Of a stretch of DNA of 64,000 nt, positions 1 to 11,500 are shown piece by piece (within the stretch, counting starts at the first letter, position 1; each line of letters begins with the position of its first letter). Below the pieces are notes generated by a model. The model was not told the origin of the DNA. It searched no databases and saw only the letters and a program-made list of their open reading frames with translations. This DNA comes from Callorhinus ursinus (taxonomy: Eukaryota; Chordata; Mammalia; Carnivora; Otariidae): positions 1,766,773 to 1,830,772 of the forward strand of contig NW_020313157.1 in assembly GCF_003265705.1 (NCBI RefSeq). The letters are read 5' to 3'. Made by a program: the position numbers and the translations under genes.

Positions 1-859
1 GCAGCCAGCCTCTGTTCTGGGGGCTCTGCTGCACACGTGTTTGGCAGAGCCCCTTCGGGATCTCCAGGGATCACGCCATGTTTGGTGACCTGCTGCCCTG
101 CTCTCCTCTGACTTCTGATGATTGATTGCCAGGGCATCTGGTGAATATTAACACTGGCCCTGGCTCTCCAGGGAGCCTCCAGACTGTGAAGTCCTGAAAG
201 TCAGCCTCCTCCCCTTGTTTTTGCTTCCTCCCAGCCCGGCTCCCCACGGCTGCTCTGCCCTCTCTACCCTCGGGATGTGGCTCCACTGCCAACAAGCTTT
301 GGGCTTCTGTTTGCTGTGGAAAAATACCAAGTTCAAAGAAAGCTGCTGAGCAGCACCGACCCCTCCCTCACCGGGCCACACGCTTCTTCCTGCAGCCTGT
401 CATCAGCTTAGACTCATCCCACTCTCTCTGTCTCTAGCTGTGGCTTGTACCAATTTGTTTTTCTTATCTTTTTTGCCTTCGTACTGTGCCAAGGTTCGTG
501 TTTGCAAAGACAGAATTGGAGAGTGCTCAACTGGGCTCTAACTCGGGGCATTAGCTTCTGAGTTCACACTCTTTTCTACAACAAGAGGGATTTTGGTCCC
601 AGGTCCTCATGTCTTCCTTTTTACTCCTGATATTCCTAGCTTGACATCTTAAGGTGCGCAGTCACCAAAACTTGGGCATCTGTCTCTGTCATATGGAAAG
701 TTCTCCAGTTTTCTTTCTTTCTATGTTAGAGCCCCATTTCCCTACAGATGGCAGGAAGATAAGGACCAAGGAAAAATGTATTGCAAATGGCCACACCTCT
801 TTACCAGCACTCCTTTGCTTTTTGTTTTGCTGTAACATTAATACCTTCTAATAGCCCCT
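1..859. other. unique noncoding DNA, nothing recognised
   Basis: No repeat, exon or RNA gene could be recognised here. The first 400 bases are moderately GC-rich with pyrimidine runs; the rest is AT-richer. Open frames are all under 80 codons. Confidence 0.4.
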
Positions 860-1030
860 GTAATTAACTGATTCATTTTTATTGTCTGTTTCTTTCCCCT
901 CCTAGAATGCAAGCTCCATGATATCAGGGATTCTTGACTGTTTTGTTGCTGCTGGGCTCCCAGGGCCTGGAACAGCGTCAGACACACAGAGTACTGTGTA
1001 TGTGCTCAACAAATACATGTTGGATGTTAA
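860..1030 (+). repeat. L2 LINE 3' end
   Basis: Reads as the 3' terminus of an L2 in sense orientation: 'agaatgcaagctccatga', then 'cctggaacagcgtcagacac', then 'gtgctcaacaaatacatgtt'. These correspond to the conserved L2 tail (start of UTR, 'cctggcacatag', 'ctcaataaat'). Confidence 0.75.
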
Positions 1031-1096
1031 ATACTTGATTGGGATCAGCCTTAATGTCCGTATTCCTCTGTATTCATGATACCAAGTTCCTCTATA

Positions 1097-1255
1097 TTCA
1101 TTTGTTCATTCATCTCTTCCTGCCTTCCTTCCTTCCATCTCCCCTTGCTCAAACAATTATTCATACCTACCAAGTGTGAAAGAGATATAATTCCCACATT
1201 CAAGGAGCATACAGTCTAATGAAGAAAACATCCACTTAAACCAAGGACACTAAGG
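1097..1255 (-). repeat. L2 LINE fragment, antisense
   Basis: Begins 'tttgttcattcatctc' (inverse of the L2 tail repeat) and runs into 'cattcaaggagcatacagtc', the antisense of the L2 '…agactgtaagctcct' segment. Degraded. Confidence 0.5.
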
Positions 1256-2089
1256 CCTGGTAACTACTAGAAAAATTTCAGGATGTTTGGGGAGCAAGGC
1301 AAAAAGGAGCTTTCTCTAAACTTGGTATGAGTAGGAGTTAGCATGTCTTTGCCAGAGACAAATGGAAAGCCAATCCTACCATGAGTTCATCCATCTTCCC
1401 TCGCTTTTCTGCTCTAACACTGATATCCATGAAACCCCTCTAGCCAAGGTTTAGATTAGCCAGCTGATTTCAGCAAGAAGTTAATGTCTGGCATTTCACT
1501 GTGATACATTTAAAAAGAGCCATAAATAAATTCTGGACCATGTGCTGTGGGAGCCCCCAAATTCAAATGTTCCAGCAGAAAATCTGAAGCTGGACTGAAA
1601 ACAATAGATTGTGCTTCATGCTTCCTTTAGATTTAAAGACAAGTTTTATTGAAATATAATTCACATACATGTCATCCATTTAAAGTGTACAAGTCAGTGG
1701 TGTTTAGTTTATTCACAGAGTTCTGCAGTCATAATCACTGGTTTGAGTTCTATAATAAGGGAAATTTGGGATGCAAAGGAAAACTCCAAGCACACTTCAC
1801 TTAGTGAGAAACATAGATTTACTGACATACAAAAGATAGGATAAAGAGCCAAATAGGGGCAGGATAATGTGGGATATTGTGGAGCATGGGTGAGACTAAG
1901 CAATGTAAAGCCAAAATATTTTTTTCCAGAGTCTTTTTTTTTTTTTAAATGATACAGGTCTTGTGTGATTACACTGATTGCCGAAGTAAGGCATCCAATG
2001 GAAAAGGGACCCATGTTGGACCCCACGTAAATTATGGGAAATGTAAGATACCCACTACTGTCAGCGCTGTTTCACCAGGGAGGTGCCCA
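1256..2089. other. mostly unique DNA with a poly-T run
   Basis: Apart from the L1 piece at 1640-1755 no feature was recognised. A run of T at about 1930-1946 could be the tail of a minus-strand retroposon, but no body could be matched next to it. Confidence 0.35.
1640..1755 (-). repeat. old L1 3'-UTR fragment, antisense
   Basis: 'gttttattgaaatataattc' followed by 'ccatttaaagtgtacaagtc' and 'ttattcacagagttctgca' match the antisense of the mammalian L1M 3' region ('ttttattgagatataattcacat…tttaaagtgtacaattcagtgg'). Confidence 0.7.
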
Positions 2090-2370
2090 AGAAAAGAGAG
2101 AGGGTTATTATGACAGAATCAAAGACAGAAAGATAGGGAGACATTGAGGAGGAGAAGGAAACAGGGGAGGGAGGGGGAAAGAAGGAGAGAGAGAGCAATT
2201 GAAAAAGAGACAGGAAGACAGATTCACAGACACACAAACAGATGGAGAGAAAGGCAGAGACACAGAGAGACAGACACATGCAGATGGAGAGAGGGGAGGG
2301 GGCAGAAAGAGACAGAGACAGACGGTCAGAGAGACACTGGCACAGGAAAATGCAGAGAGATACACAGAGG
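2090..2370. repeat. GA-rich low-complexity tract
   Basis: About 280 bases of almost pure purine with embedded 'gagac'/'cagaga' units on the + strand. It creates a long open frame rich in Arg, Glu and Lys that is a composition artefact. A minus-strand SINE with a long GA body could be the seed, but no SINE head is visible. Confidence 0.7.
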
Positions 2371-2595
2371 CTGTTTAAAAAATAAATTAAGAAAAAAAAA
2401 ATTAAAAACCTCCACTGCCTTCATATTGAACTCTTCCCAGAGTGATCAAATGCCCTCCCCTGCTCCCTCCAGGCCACCTGGAAAACAGGGTGCCAGAGTC
2501 CTTCTCTCACCAGGAAGCAGGAAGGGGTGTGGGGGAGGAGGGAGCAGAAGCTGGGACAAGAAGTGGCCCCATATGGCCGTGGGTGGCTGAATCGC

Positions 2596-2608
2596 ACCCC
2601 CCCCCCCC
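2596..2608. repeat. poly-C run
   Basis: Run of 13 C in otherwise unique sequence. Confidence 0.7.
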
Positions 2609-2965
2609 AGTGCTACTCTGGTGCACTTTTAGCAAAGTGGGAAGGATCTCAGGGAGTGTTGCTAAGTGACAGGTCTGATTCTGAAACAAAGGAGGCAGCC
2701 CAGTATTTCAAAGCCCTAGACCCTGAACTTTCCCAAATACAGGTCCCAGCATCTCTCCTAGATGCTAAGTTCACTTCACCCCAGCATGAAATGAACAGCA
2801 GGGTGCTGGGTGACCAGGCTTACAACAGACGGGTGAAGAGCCGCTCCACTGGACTATAGGTAACCACATGGCCCTTCCTCATTATCATAGCTGGTAGTTA
2901 GGCAAAATGAATGAGAATGCGGATGCCAGAATCCCTCTGTGGGTTCTAAGGCCCAGTACACCTTC

Positions 2966-3170
2966 TTTTTTTTTTTTTTTTTTAAAGATTTTATTTATTT
3001 GACAGAGAGAGACACAGCGAGAGAGGGAACACAAGCAGGGGGAGTGGGAGAGGGAGAAGCAGGCTTCCCGCGGGGCAGAGAGCCCGATGCGGGGCTCAAT
3101 CCCAGGACCCTGGGATCATGACCTGAGCCGAAGGCAGACGCTTAACGACTGAGCCACCCAGGCGCCCCCC
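2966..3170 (-). mobile_element. CAN-SINE (tRNA-Lys derived), full length
   Basis: In antisense: poly-T, 'aaagattttatttatttgac', a GA-rich body, 'gatcatgacctgagccgaag' (B-box region) and 'gagccacccaggcgcccc' (A-box head). The short flanks 'tacacctt' and 'cacacctt' look like a target-site duplication. Low divergence from the pinniped-type consensus suggests a fairly young copy. Confidence 0.95.
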
Positions 3171-3949
3171 CATCACACCTTTGTCACTGCTCCATCTGCA
3201 CACAGGAAGATCACTGTAACATCTCAGCTTTAAAGAGCACACACTTGCTCATGCCTTCACCCACCTGGTGCACACGCATGATATGAACATGGACAGAGTT
3301 TCCTGAAAGGTGCATGCATATTCCCATTACACTCACAACTAGGTGGTCCTCTACTCAGCTGGCAGACACTGTCGTACTTAGTAATCAGGGCAGGGGTGAG
3401 GTTGAGGTGGAAGCAAGGAGGAGATCACAGAGGGGCAGCAAAGGGAAGAGATGTCGTTCTCCAGGCATCTTGAAGAGAATAAGCTGCTTCAAGAGGAGAA
3501 AGATGCATCTCTAACACCAAGGCCATAGGGTGCCTTTGCTAGGAGGAGGTTGAGGTGTGACTGAGAAGAGAAGAGCCAGGGAATAGTCCTTCTCTGTTAT
3601 GTAGTTTCAGGACTAGCACTGCCTAGGTTTGAGTAAAAGCCATGGGAACCAAGAAACGTGGAAAGGTGTGAAGGCATCCGCCCGACACCATGGACTTCCT
3701 TTAGTTAAACTAAGATAAGGATGCTATTAAAAGATGGTCCCTCAGTATTTTCTAGGCAAAGCCAGTATCTCTGTGACCACAGGAGCATGAGGTGTAGAAA
3801 CCAAAGACCTAAGGAAAACTTGACAAACCAGCACTGTAAGGAATGGCCCCCATCATTCCCACCATTGTGGACTATACACACTTCCCTCGTGGTGCACCTT
3901 TCTTGAAGACAGCTTCCTTTTTCTTTCCTCATTTTTTTGTGGCTAGTTT
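3171..3949. other. unique noncoding DNA
   Basis: No repeat or gene recognised. Open frames reach only 75 codons and show no familiar domain. Confidence 0.4.
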
Positions 3950-4075
3950 AATTCAGCTGAGTTTAACTGCACGTCTGCTACATGCCAGATCCTGTGCTAA
4001 GTCCTGCAGTTGCAGAGAATAATACATCATCCTTGCCTGGGATGACCTCACTGTCCAGGATAGAAGTTAGGATAT
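3950..4075 (-). repeat. L2 LINE fragment, antisense
   Basis: 'ctacatgccagatcctgtgc' then 'gcagttgcagagaataatac' and 'cctcactgtccaggatag' match the antisense L2 3' region ('ctatgtgccaggcactgtgctagg…'). Confidence 0.65.
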
Positions 4076-5097
4076 AAAGTTATCCCAGGGCCGCCCACAT
4101 GCAAGTTTGGATGTTGGCACTGATGAGGAAAATGTCAGCAAGTGCACCCTGAGTCTCATTAACCTGGCTCTGAGCTCAACGGACTTAAGTAAGATTATCA
4201 ATTCAGCTGAAGATCAAAAGCTAATGCTACCTCATTTCCTCACCAAGGGTTTCTTTTGCAATGGTAAGTCTCCATAGGGCTCAGTGGAAAGCAGGTTTCA
4301 ATGGGGGAGTAAAGCATATAGTCTTAGACTTGAGGAGTCACCAACCAGCACGTCCCAGGAGGCAAGAAGTACATTAAACCAGGCAGGGGTTGAGGAAGCA
4401 GACGTTTCTTCCAGCTACAAACAGCCCAGGGAAGTACCTGGGGAAGGATGAGTGTGGATAGAGCTGGTAGGGAAGGGCGAGCATGGGAAAGAGGGGAGGA
4501 GTGAGAGGGAGGCAAGAGAGAAGGAATGGGAGTGAGGGGCCATTTGGGAGAAGTCAGTGCAGGCAGACAAGGGTAACATCATGAGGGCTGACCTTAGGTA
4601 TTAAGTGACCATGCAGAGTTCAAACACTTTCTGGGCATGAAAGCCTGAATTCCTTAACCTGACCAAGACCAGGAAATCCACTAGGCATGGACACTGTCAC
4701 CTTGCTGCAGCTATTCCATTGACAACATTGCTGCTTGGAGGGACGTTCTAGGGCTGGAGACGAGAGGCCATTTACATGTTGGATGTGATCTCAGAATTAG
4801 TGGGAGATATGAGTATTTATGACAGTTTGCTCCCCCGACAGCCTTCCTCGACCACTTCTACCAGATGAGGACTGGGCCCACCCATAGTTGAGAGTATACG
4901 AGCCCTTTGCATAACTCAGTGTTAGCTGGAAGTGTTTATATATTCTTACATGTCAAAGTGTAGGATTAGATGTTAGTCCCCATTTTTTTCCCCTAATTCT
5001 GAGTTCCTGGTCAGTGAAATCTTTAGGTCTAGCAAATTCCTACAGTATGTCCCACTGCCTGTTTCATTTCAAAAAGGGGCATTTTGGAGGGTTTAAG
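4076..5097. other. unique noncoding DNA
   Basis: About 1 kb in which no repeat family, exon or RNA was recognised. Confidence 0.4.
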
Positions 5098-5255
5098 TCA
5101 ATTTTATAGAGTCATAACTTACATATAGTAAAAAGTACCTGTTTAAGTGTATAGTTTGATGAATTTTGATAAACACATATAGTTATATAAATTACTATAA
5201 CAATGAAAACATGGAATATTTCTAGTATCCCAAAAAGTTATCCTCAAGTCAACTT
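5098..5255 (-). repeat. old L1 3'-UTR fragment, antisense
   Basis: 'gtcataacttacatatagta', 'gtttaagtgtatagtttgat' and the following bases resemble the antisense L1M 3' UTR. Heavily diverged. Confidence 0.5.
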
Positions 5256-5604
5256 TCTAGGTGCTAATTGCAGGCAGGCATTCCCCTCAATCAGGGAGAA
5301 AGGTACACTTTATTTTCATTTCTGGAATGGAATCCTCACATTCACGCAGGATCAATGAAGAAGACACAGTTGAAGACTTAAAACCCCATCATTAATGAAC
5401 TGTCTCCATGAGGTTAGAGAATCAGCCTGGCTTTTCTCCCCATGGGACCCCTCAACCTCCAGCAAAGTTTCTGGCCCTTAGGGGATTGGTGGTAAATCAC
5501 TGTTAAATAGATGCATGAGAAATATATAGATTGGATCTCAGATTCATTTAAAGATTAGACAGAAAGTAGTTTATTCATTACCAAAAGGGGCATTATTTTT
5601 TTTT

Positions 5605-5705
5605 TCAATTTACCAGTGCAGAAACAGGCTCAGAGAGGCCTCAAATCACAGTTAGAATTCCAGCCATGCTCTGCTTGACCCCAAAGCCTGTGCCTTTTAG
5701 TCCAT
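5605..5705 (-). repeat. MIR SINE, antisense
   Basis: 'agaaacaggctcagagaggc' then 'tagaattccagccatgctct' and a degraded 'ctccagagtcc' equivalent follow the antisense order of the MIR core and tRNA-like head. Confidence 0.6.
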
Positions 5706-5869
5706 GAAGTCCATCTTCATGTCTGTAAATTCTGACAAGCACCCCAAAGCCAGCTAGCTCCTATCCGTGGGCTGAGCGTCCTGGATAATCATGTTACTAA
5801 GAAGCTTTCTTGCTCCTAAATGGCTCTGAGCCTTCCTGGGCTGAGAGTGTTCAGTCCGGCAGTCACTGT

Positions 5870-6165
5870 TAGTTTCTATAATTTTAATGAAGAAGGGCTG
5901 CTCCCTCTTGGCTCCAGGTCTTTAAACTCCTGAATTTTAATAACCAACTCCACTGATGATTTACAAATTTCAAGGCAGGAATTAGCAGAAAATTCCATAT
6001 TTCATAGATGCTGAATTGGGCTATTATCTCCCATGCAGCAGGTGCCAATTTCCTATCAAACGGTGAAATGCCATAATTATCAGAATTCCATTCAAATTCT
6101 TAAAGTAGATAAATAACCAATGGGAATATCATTTATTCATTAGAATATGAAGAAAGGGGGAAAAT
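5870..6165. other. candidate conserved noncoding element
   Basis: Repeat-free AT-rich block with many homeodomain-type words ('ttttaatgaa', 'ccataattatcag', 'catttattcattagaa') and no microsatellite content. This texture is typical of deeply conserved enhancers, but conservation cannot be read from one sequence. Confidence 0.3.
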
Positions 6166-6454
6166 ATGACCCTGTTCATGGCTGCAATGAGGCTGCCTTT
6201 GCAAGGGAATGCCTAACTCACTGATACAGGTTGGAGGATTCTAGATTTATTAAGCTCTTAGGTCCACAGGAGAGAGGAGCTTCCATTAAACACCTGAACA
6301 GATGAGATAATGGGCCACTGATTGAGGCCAATGTGTGAGATGTGGTGGTGCCTTCTTATTTTTCTTTCAGCTGATAGACACATAATAGCAACCTTTGAAA
6401 AATAACCACTTCCTATCATCTAAGCATCTCCATGGAAGGTACAAGTATCCCTGA

Positions 6455-6552
6455 CAAACTGAAGCTCAGAAAGCCTAAGTCACTTGCCCAAGGACACACA
6501 GCTTGTAAGTGACAGATTTAGGTCAGCCAGTCTCCAAAGTCTATGTTCAGCT
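6455..6552 (-). repeat. MIR SINE, antisense
   Basis: 'gaagctcagaaagcctaag', 'cacttgcccaaggacacaca', 'gcttgtaagtgacag' and 'ctccaaagtctatgttca' give the antisense MIR core and head in order. Confidence 0.85.
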
Positions 6553-8599
6553 GGTTACATTCCTCAGCCACAGCAAGCTCTCAACATATATCATTTCCTC
6601 CCTGACCCTTTTGCCCTACAGCTGGATCCTGAAAGTCCTGGGATGATTTCAGGGTTTTCACCTGTCAGTGGGGACATTGGATAGGAGTCAGGGCTATGCA
6701 GGTAAAGTTCACCCTGGCCCTGTTTGTCATCATCGGTTTAAGGTGAAAGATGGTATTGTGTCTGGGTATCTATAGGAAGGTGTATTTCAGGTACTTTTGG
6801 TCTGGGTGGGCGGACTGAGGTGATCTTGGAACTTTGCTCTAAGTGGGGAGAAGGTGAGGGGGCCAGCAGCGCACAGTGGTAGGAGCTCATCAGAAACCCC
6901 CCACATGGACCTGCCTGGGGCTCTTTTCTCAGGGCTTACTGTGGAAGAGAATTTGCCTCTGGCGACCCCAAGGTACGGGGCTGGCCCAACAAGTAGGACT
7001 ACTGCAGAGCGAAGGTGGGTGGATCAAAAAGGCCAGGGTCCTGACATGCTGGTGGTTTCCTTGGTAATGAAGGAGCTGTTGTCCAAGGTGGGTGGTGCAA
7101 GATATCCAAGGTGCCAGTCAGAGAGGAGGTTTAGATGGTTGAGGCCATTTAGCAGTATTTAATTTAGACAGGGCAAGTCACAGCATGGCTCATGAAAAGA
7201 AGGTCAGCCTGACAAATCTGTTTGAGTTCTCTGAATACATCTCAGAATTGGGAGACAATGGTTCCATAATGGGCAATTTATCTGCATTTCAAGGAGGCAT
7301 CTGATCTACTATGACAAAACTGATTGATTTGCAAAGGCCAATATGGCACGTTAGCAAAGGGAAATTAAACTGGGACCCAAGGAGTTTAAATCAGAAAAAC
7401 CTATTCCACCTGAAGAAAAAGGCTTCTTTGAAAAAAAAAAAAATAATAAGGTAGAGGAAATACAGAGGGGGTTGGGAGAAGCAGGACTCAGGTTTGGTCA
7501 AAAGACAATGGAATGGAAGGTCTCCCTCTAAGGACAGTCACCTTTTGCTGGCCAGCCTCAGGGATGTGACTTTGTATGTGGTTAGATGCTGTGAAGCCAG
7601 TGCTGCGAATCAACTTCCATGTGCAGCTAACCCGCTACACCCTGCAGCCTCCTCAGGCCAGGTGCCAGTCAAGAGGCCGAGGACCTGAAGACCCGGCATC
7701 CTGGACCAGCCCTGGTTGGGGGAGAAGACAGCTGGTTGTGCCGTCCTTGGGAAGCACAGGCTCTATGCCAGGCAGTGATGGCAGCTGGCCCCATCGCTGG
7801 TCCTGACAGGTGAGCAAGCCACAGGCGCTCAAATGGCTCTGCCACGTGCCAGGTGTATGACTGTGGACCTTGAACTGCCTCTCCAAGTGTCCTTGTGTGG
7901 GAAACGGAGATCATATGGTCATTCTTACAGCTCAAGGGACAGACCCACAGAGGTCCTTGAAGACAGGAATTTATCTTAGGCAAGGGAGTTCATAAACACA
8001 AAGAAACTGTTCTGCCATGCTCATTAACCAACATGCTATCTTTCTCTGCAATGTGTTTCAGGCATCATGGAGGATGCCCCGGATATCTCATTAGTTTTAG
8101 GGATAGGATCGGAACTGTCTGCCTTTACTCCACTCTGACACCTCCCCAGGGAAAGCAAAGCAATGATCAGACTGGGGTTTGCCATGCAGTATGGAACACA
8201 CTCACTGGGCAGAATTGAGCAAAGATGCCTCCCAATCATTGGTCTCCCCCAAACCCAGCCTATACATGTTTTGCTTCCAATGCCATGTTAAGGATGCTGA
8301 TTTCACTCCATGTACATGGCACAGATCAGAGGAACTCCGTATGAAATCCACTGAGAACTTTCTCAGAAAGACTGAAGGGAAGATAAGCACTAGATAACTT
8401 TTATTTTCTCCAGGATGGCGATGATCTCTGACACTACAGTGGGCTGGCGTGAATATTCAATAAAGCAAGACATAAAACATCCAGTATGGTGCCATGCACT
8501 TATAGTACACAAACTATCCTCTCTCCTCACTTTCTATCATTCCACCCACTGCTCTGTGTGATGGCAGAGGACAGGGAAAACAACCCCAAGAAGATTGCA
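6553..8599. other. unique noncoding DNA
   Basis: About 2 kb without a recognised repeat. It contains A-runs near 7431-7443 and the highest local GC of the left arm (7600-7800). Overlapping short open frames on both strands near 7570-7980 show no recognisable domain and no plausible splice structure that I could defend. Confidence 0.35.
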
Positions 8600-8728
8600 C
8601 TTAAGGGAACTGAAGTTCTGAGAAGTCAAATGCCTTCCCCAAGCTCTCATAGCTAGGACGTGGATCCAGGATTCAACCCCTGCAGTCCAGTTCCAGAGTT
8701 CCTGCTTTAGCCACCACACTACCTTGCC
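8600..8728 (-). repeat. MIR SINE, antisense
   Basis: 'ctgaagttctgagaagtcaa', 'ttccccaagctctcatagct' and 'ttccagagttcctgctttag' then 'ccaccacactacc' match antisense MIR through to its 5' end. Confidence 0.85.
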
Positions 8729-9102
8729 TCCCTGAAGATGAAAACACAGAGACCCAGGGAAAGTCCAAGTTTGCTCCTGCAATAATACCTCATGCCTACA
8801 CCCCAGCATCACCTCCCCAAACAGCAGGACAACTAGCTTTGAACCACAATCTGATTGGGACTTTTGGGTGGGCAAGGGCCCCAGTCACTCTCTGACAACT
8901 ACCCTACACACAGGCCTTGTTTTCAGAGCTTTTCCACTCTCTGGGCCTTTGCTTAGGTCACTGCTCCAAAGAATGGCTCTTATCCAAATTATATGAAATC
9001 CTTCAGAAAAGAACTTTACAAACTTAGGATTGCAATGAAAAGCACAATTTTCTGTCCTTCCACAACAGGGTGGGAAAAAGAAATACATTCATATGGTGGG
9101 TA

Positions 9103-9165
9103 GCCTACACACATGCACATGTGTGTGCACATACAAGCATATAAGCATATACACACATACAAATG
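9103..9165. repeat. CA-rich simple repeat
   Basis: Irregular alternating 'cacatgtgtgtgcacatac' and 'catatacacacatac' tract. Confidence 0.75.
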
Positions 9166-9764
9166 GCTTTCCTAACACTAGGAGCAATCAACACCAATAT
9201 TCTCCTCCTCTGAATCTGGCCACTCCCAAACAGTATTGTAAGTAGTATCTATTTTTAAAAATGGAAGCCATTGTAAAATATCTCACTTGACTCGAATTAT
9301 TTAAAAAGATGTCCATGTAGGAGTTGCTTTGCTGTAGAGAAAGCAATGGAGCAAGGCCAGTCTAGCACCAGACTTCAGACTTGGGTGGTCCATAGGGTGG
9401 CTAACCCCACTGTCTCTTCCACAGCTTCCTGTGGGCCATCTGTTCAATCTCAGACTGAGGGTCATAGAAGTCAGACCACAGACACCATCCAGCCCAAGTC
9501 CCTCACATTGCAGGCAAATGAGAAAATGGCCCTTGGTGAATATTTGCCTTGTGACCCATCTCATTCCCTGTGAGGAACATCCTGTGTGCATCTCCCGTGT
9601 GGCAAATGAGTGAACTGAAGCAGGATAAAGGGTGAAGTGAGCAGTTCAGTCACTCAGCATGGAAGGAGGTAGGATGCGATCAAGAAATGCAAAGCTGAGA
9701 CTGGGTCTCTTGCAGTTAGGCTGTCAGAGATTTGCAAGCCAGTCCTGGATACATCTGTTCAACC

Positions 9765-10070
9765 ACTACACCTGAGAGTTTTCTATGTGTGCCATGCACT
9801 TGTGAGGAAGTCAATGAGCAAACAGAGGTTCTGCCTTGTGAAGGGGGAAATATCAAATAGATAAACAAAAACATGTGCAATTACACACAGTAATAAGTTC
9901 CACACAGGAAAACTCAGGTGGAATGAGGGCCGATAACGAGACGAGCTGATACTAGTGGGATGGAGAGCTGAGTCCTAGGAGACTGCTCAAAAGGAATGAT
10001 ATTTAAGCTGAGACCTGAGGGATGACCAGAAGTAAGACAGGTAAGAAATATTCTAAGCATGGAGTGGTGC
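9765..10070 (-). repeat. L2 LINE fragment, antisense
   Basis: Order of motifs fits antisense L2: 'tatgtgtgccatgcacttg', 'aatagataaacaaaaacatg', 'acacagtaataagttccaca', 'tatttaagctgagacctgag', 'gggatgaccagaagtaagac'. About 300 bases, moderately diverged. Confidence 0.75.
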
Positions 10071-10369
10071 CCATGAAGCCTTAAAGTGGGAAAGACCTAG
10101 GTGTGTTTGAAAAAGTCTACAGCAGGGGTGAGGCCACCTAAGGGTCCACTTTGTATGCTGACCTGCAGACCTAATGCCATGTGGGGACTTCTCCCAAAGA
10201 TCCCCCAATAAACCTGCCTGCCTGGGGCCAAACCGAGGCCTATATCAGGTGGTAGGTACCATTTGGCAGTGAATCACCCTGGGGGTACCTGGGCATGGGG
10301 ATGGATGACCATGATGAGTCTAATTATATCTGGATTTCTCCATGGCAAGTGTGTACAGAACAGCCCAGC

Positions 10370-10720
10370 AGAGCCCTTGACTAATGACTTTCAAATATAA
10401 TTAAAAACATATTTCAAAAGAAAGCACATTGCCAAATCTATACCAGCAAAGTGAAATTAACCTTCAAACGATACTGCAACAACAGTGAATAGCAAGGGTT
10501 TGTAAGAGATTAGATACACTGTAGCCTAATTATGTTACAATAACTCACCTCATTAATCTCCAAGGAAACAATAACGACAACAGTTAAATACTGTAATTAA
10601 CAAACGTTATTTCAAACCTGATTTTAATTGTATAGGACTTCGTTATATTATCCAATGTAACTGTGGAAAAAACAGAATGTCAGTAGAGCAACCTGGTTCT
10701 ATAAAGGCTCTTGGCTAACA
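10370..10720. other. candidate conserved noncoding element
   Basis: Repeat-free AT-rich block with clustered 'taattaaa', 'ctcattaatctcc', 'ctgtaattaacaaacg' and 'attttaattgta' words, typical of homeodomain-bound enhancers. The function is inference. Confidence 0.35.
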
Positions 10721-11059
10721 GAGCCCAATACCTCATACCTGTAATTCCACCGTGCTGGGCCTCTGTTTAGAATCCAACCCATGCAGAAAAAAAGTCAAGA
10801 TAACACATAATGCCAAGACCTCCTAGGTGCTCCTCCCACCAAAAAAGTGGGCACAAAATCAAATCTGTAATTGTCTTTCTGTGTTTGAAAGCAGTGAACC
10901 TTGCACTTGGTCTTTTGTTTGGGGTTGTTTAGTGTTGGGATGCCCCAGCTGCAGGCCCTTCACAAAGGTCTCATGGGCAGGGTTGGGACAGGTCAGACAA
11001 TCAAGGGCATAGCAAGTAAGAGAGGGTAGATAATTAGGAACAAAAATGGTATGATCAAC

Positions 11060-11500
11060 TCAGTAGACTCAGAAAAAGCATTTGACAGAACCCAACAACT
11101 TTTCATGATAAAAATGCCCAACAGTCTAGGAATAGAAAGGAAATTACTCACAGTGATAAAGGGAATCCATTAAAACCTACAACTAACATCATACTCAACG
11201 GTCAAAGACTAAAGGCTTTCTCCCTAAGATCAGGAACAAGATAAGGATGTCAGCTTATGCCACTTCTATTCAATATTATACTGGAGGTTCTAGCCAGGGC
11301 AATTGGTCACAAAAAAGAAATAAAGGCATCCAGACTGAGAAGGAAGAAGTAGAACTATCTCGATCTGCAAATGACAAGATCTTGTATATAGATAAGCCTG
11401 AGGTAATCCACAAAAAATTAAAAAAAGGCAAGTTCAGTGAGGATGCAAGATACAAGATCAATATGCCAAAAAATAGTTGTATTTCTTTACACTAGTGATG
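11060..11500 (+). pseudogene. L1 ORF2 reverse-transcriptase remnant
   Basis: Conceptual translation gives L1 ORF2 words such as KMPNSLGIERKLL and KGIQTEKEEVELS, broken by stops and frameshifts. The catalytic F/Y-A-D-D box is now SAND (in SANDKILYI), so an active-site Asp is lost as well. The longest surviving open frame, 11247-11495, is only 82 codons. No activity is possible. Confidence 0.85.

Noticed and set aside
2144..2590. 148-codon open frame, rich in Arg, Glu and Lys
   Set aside because: It is a translation of the GA-rich low-complexity tract and runs on into unrelated DNA.
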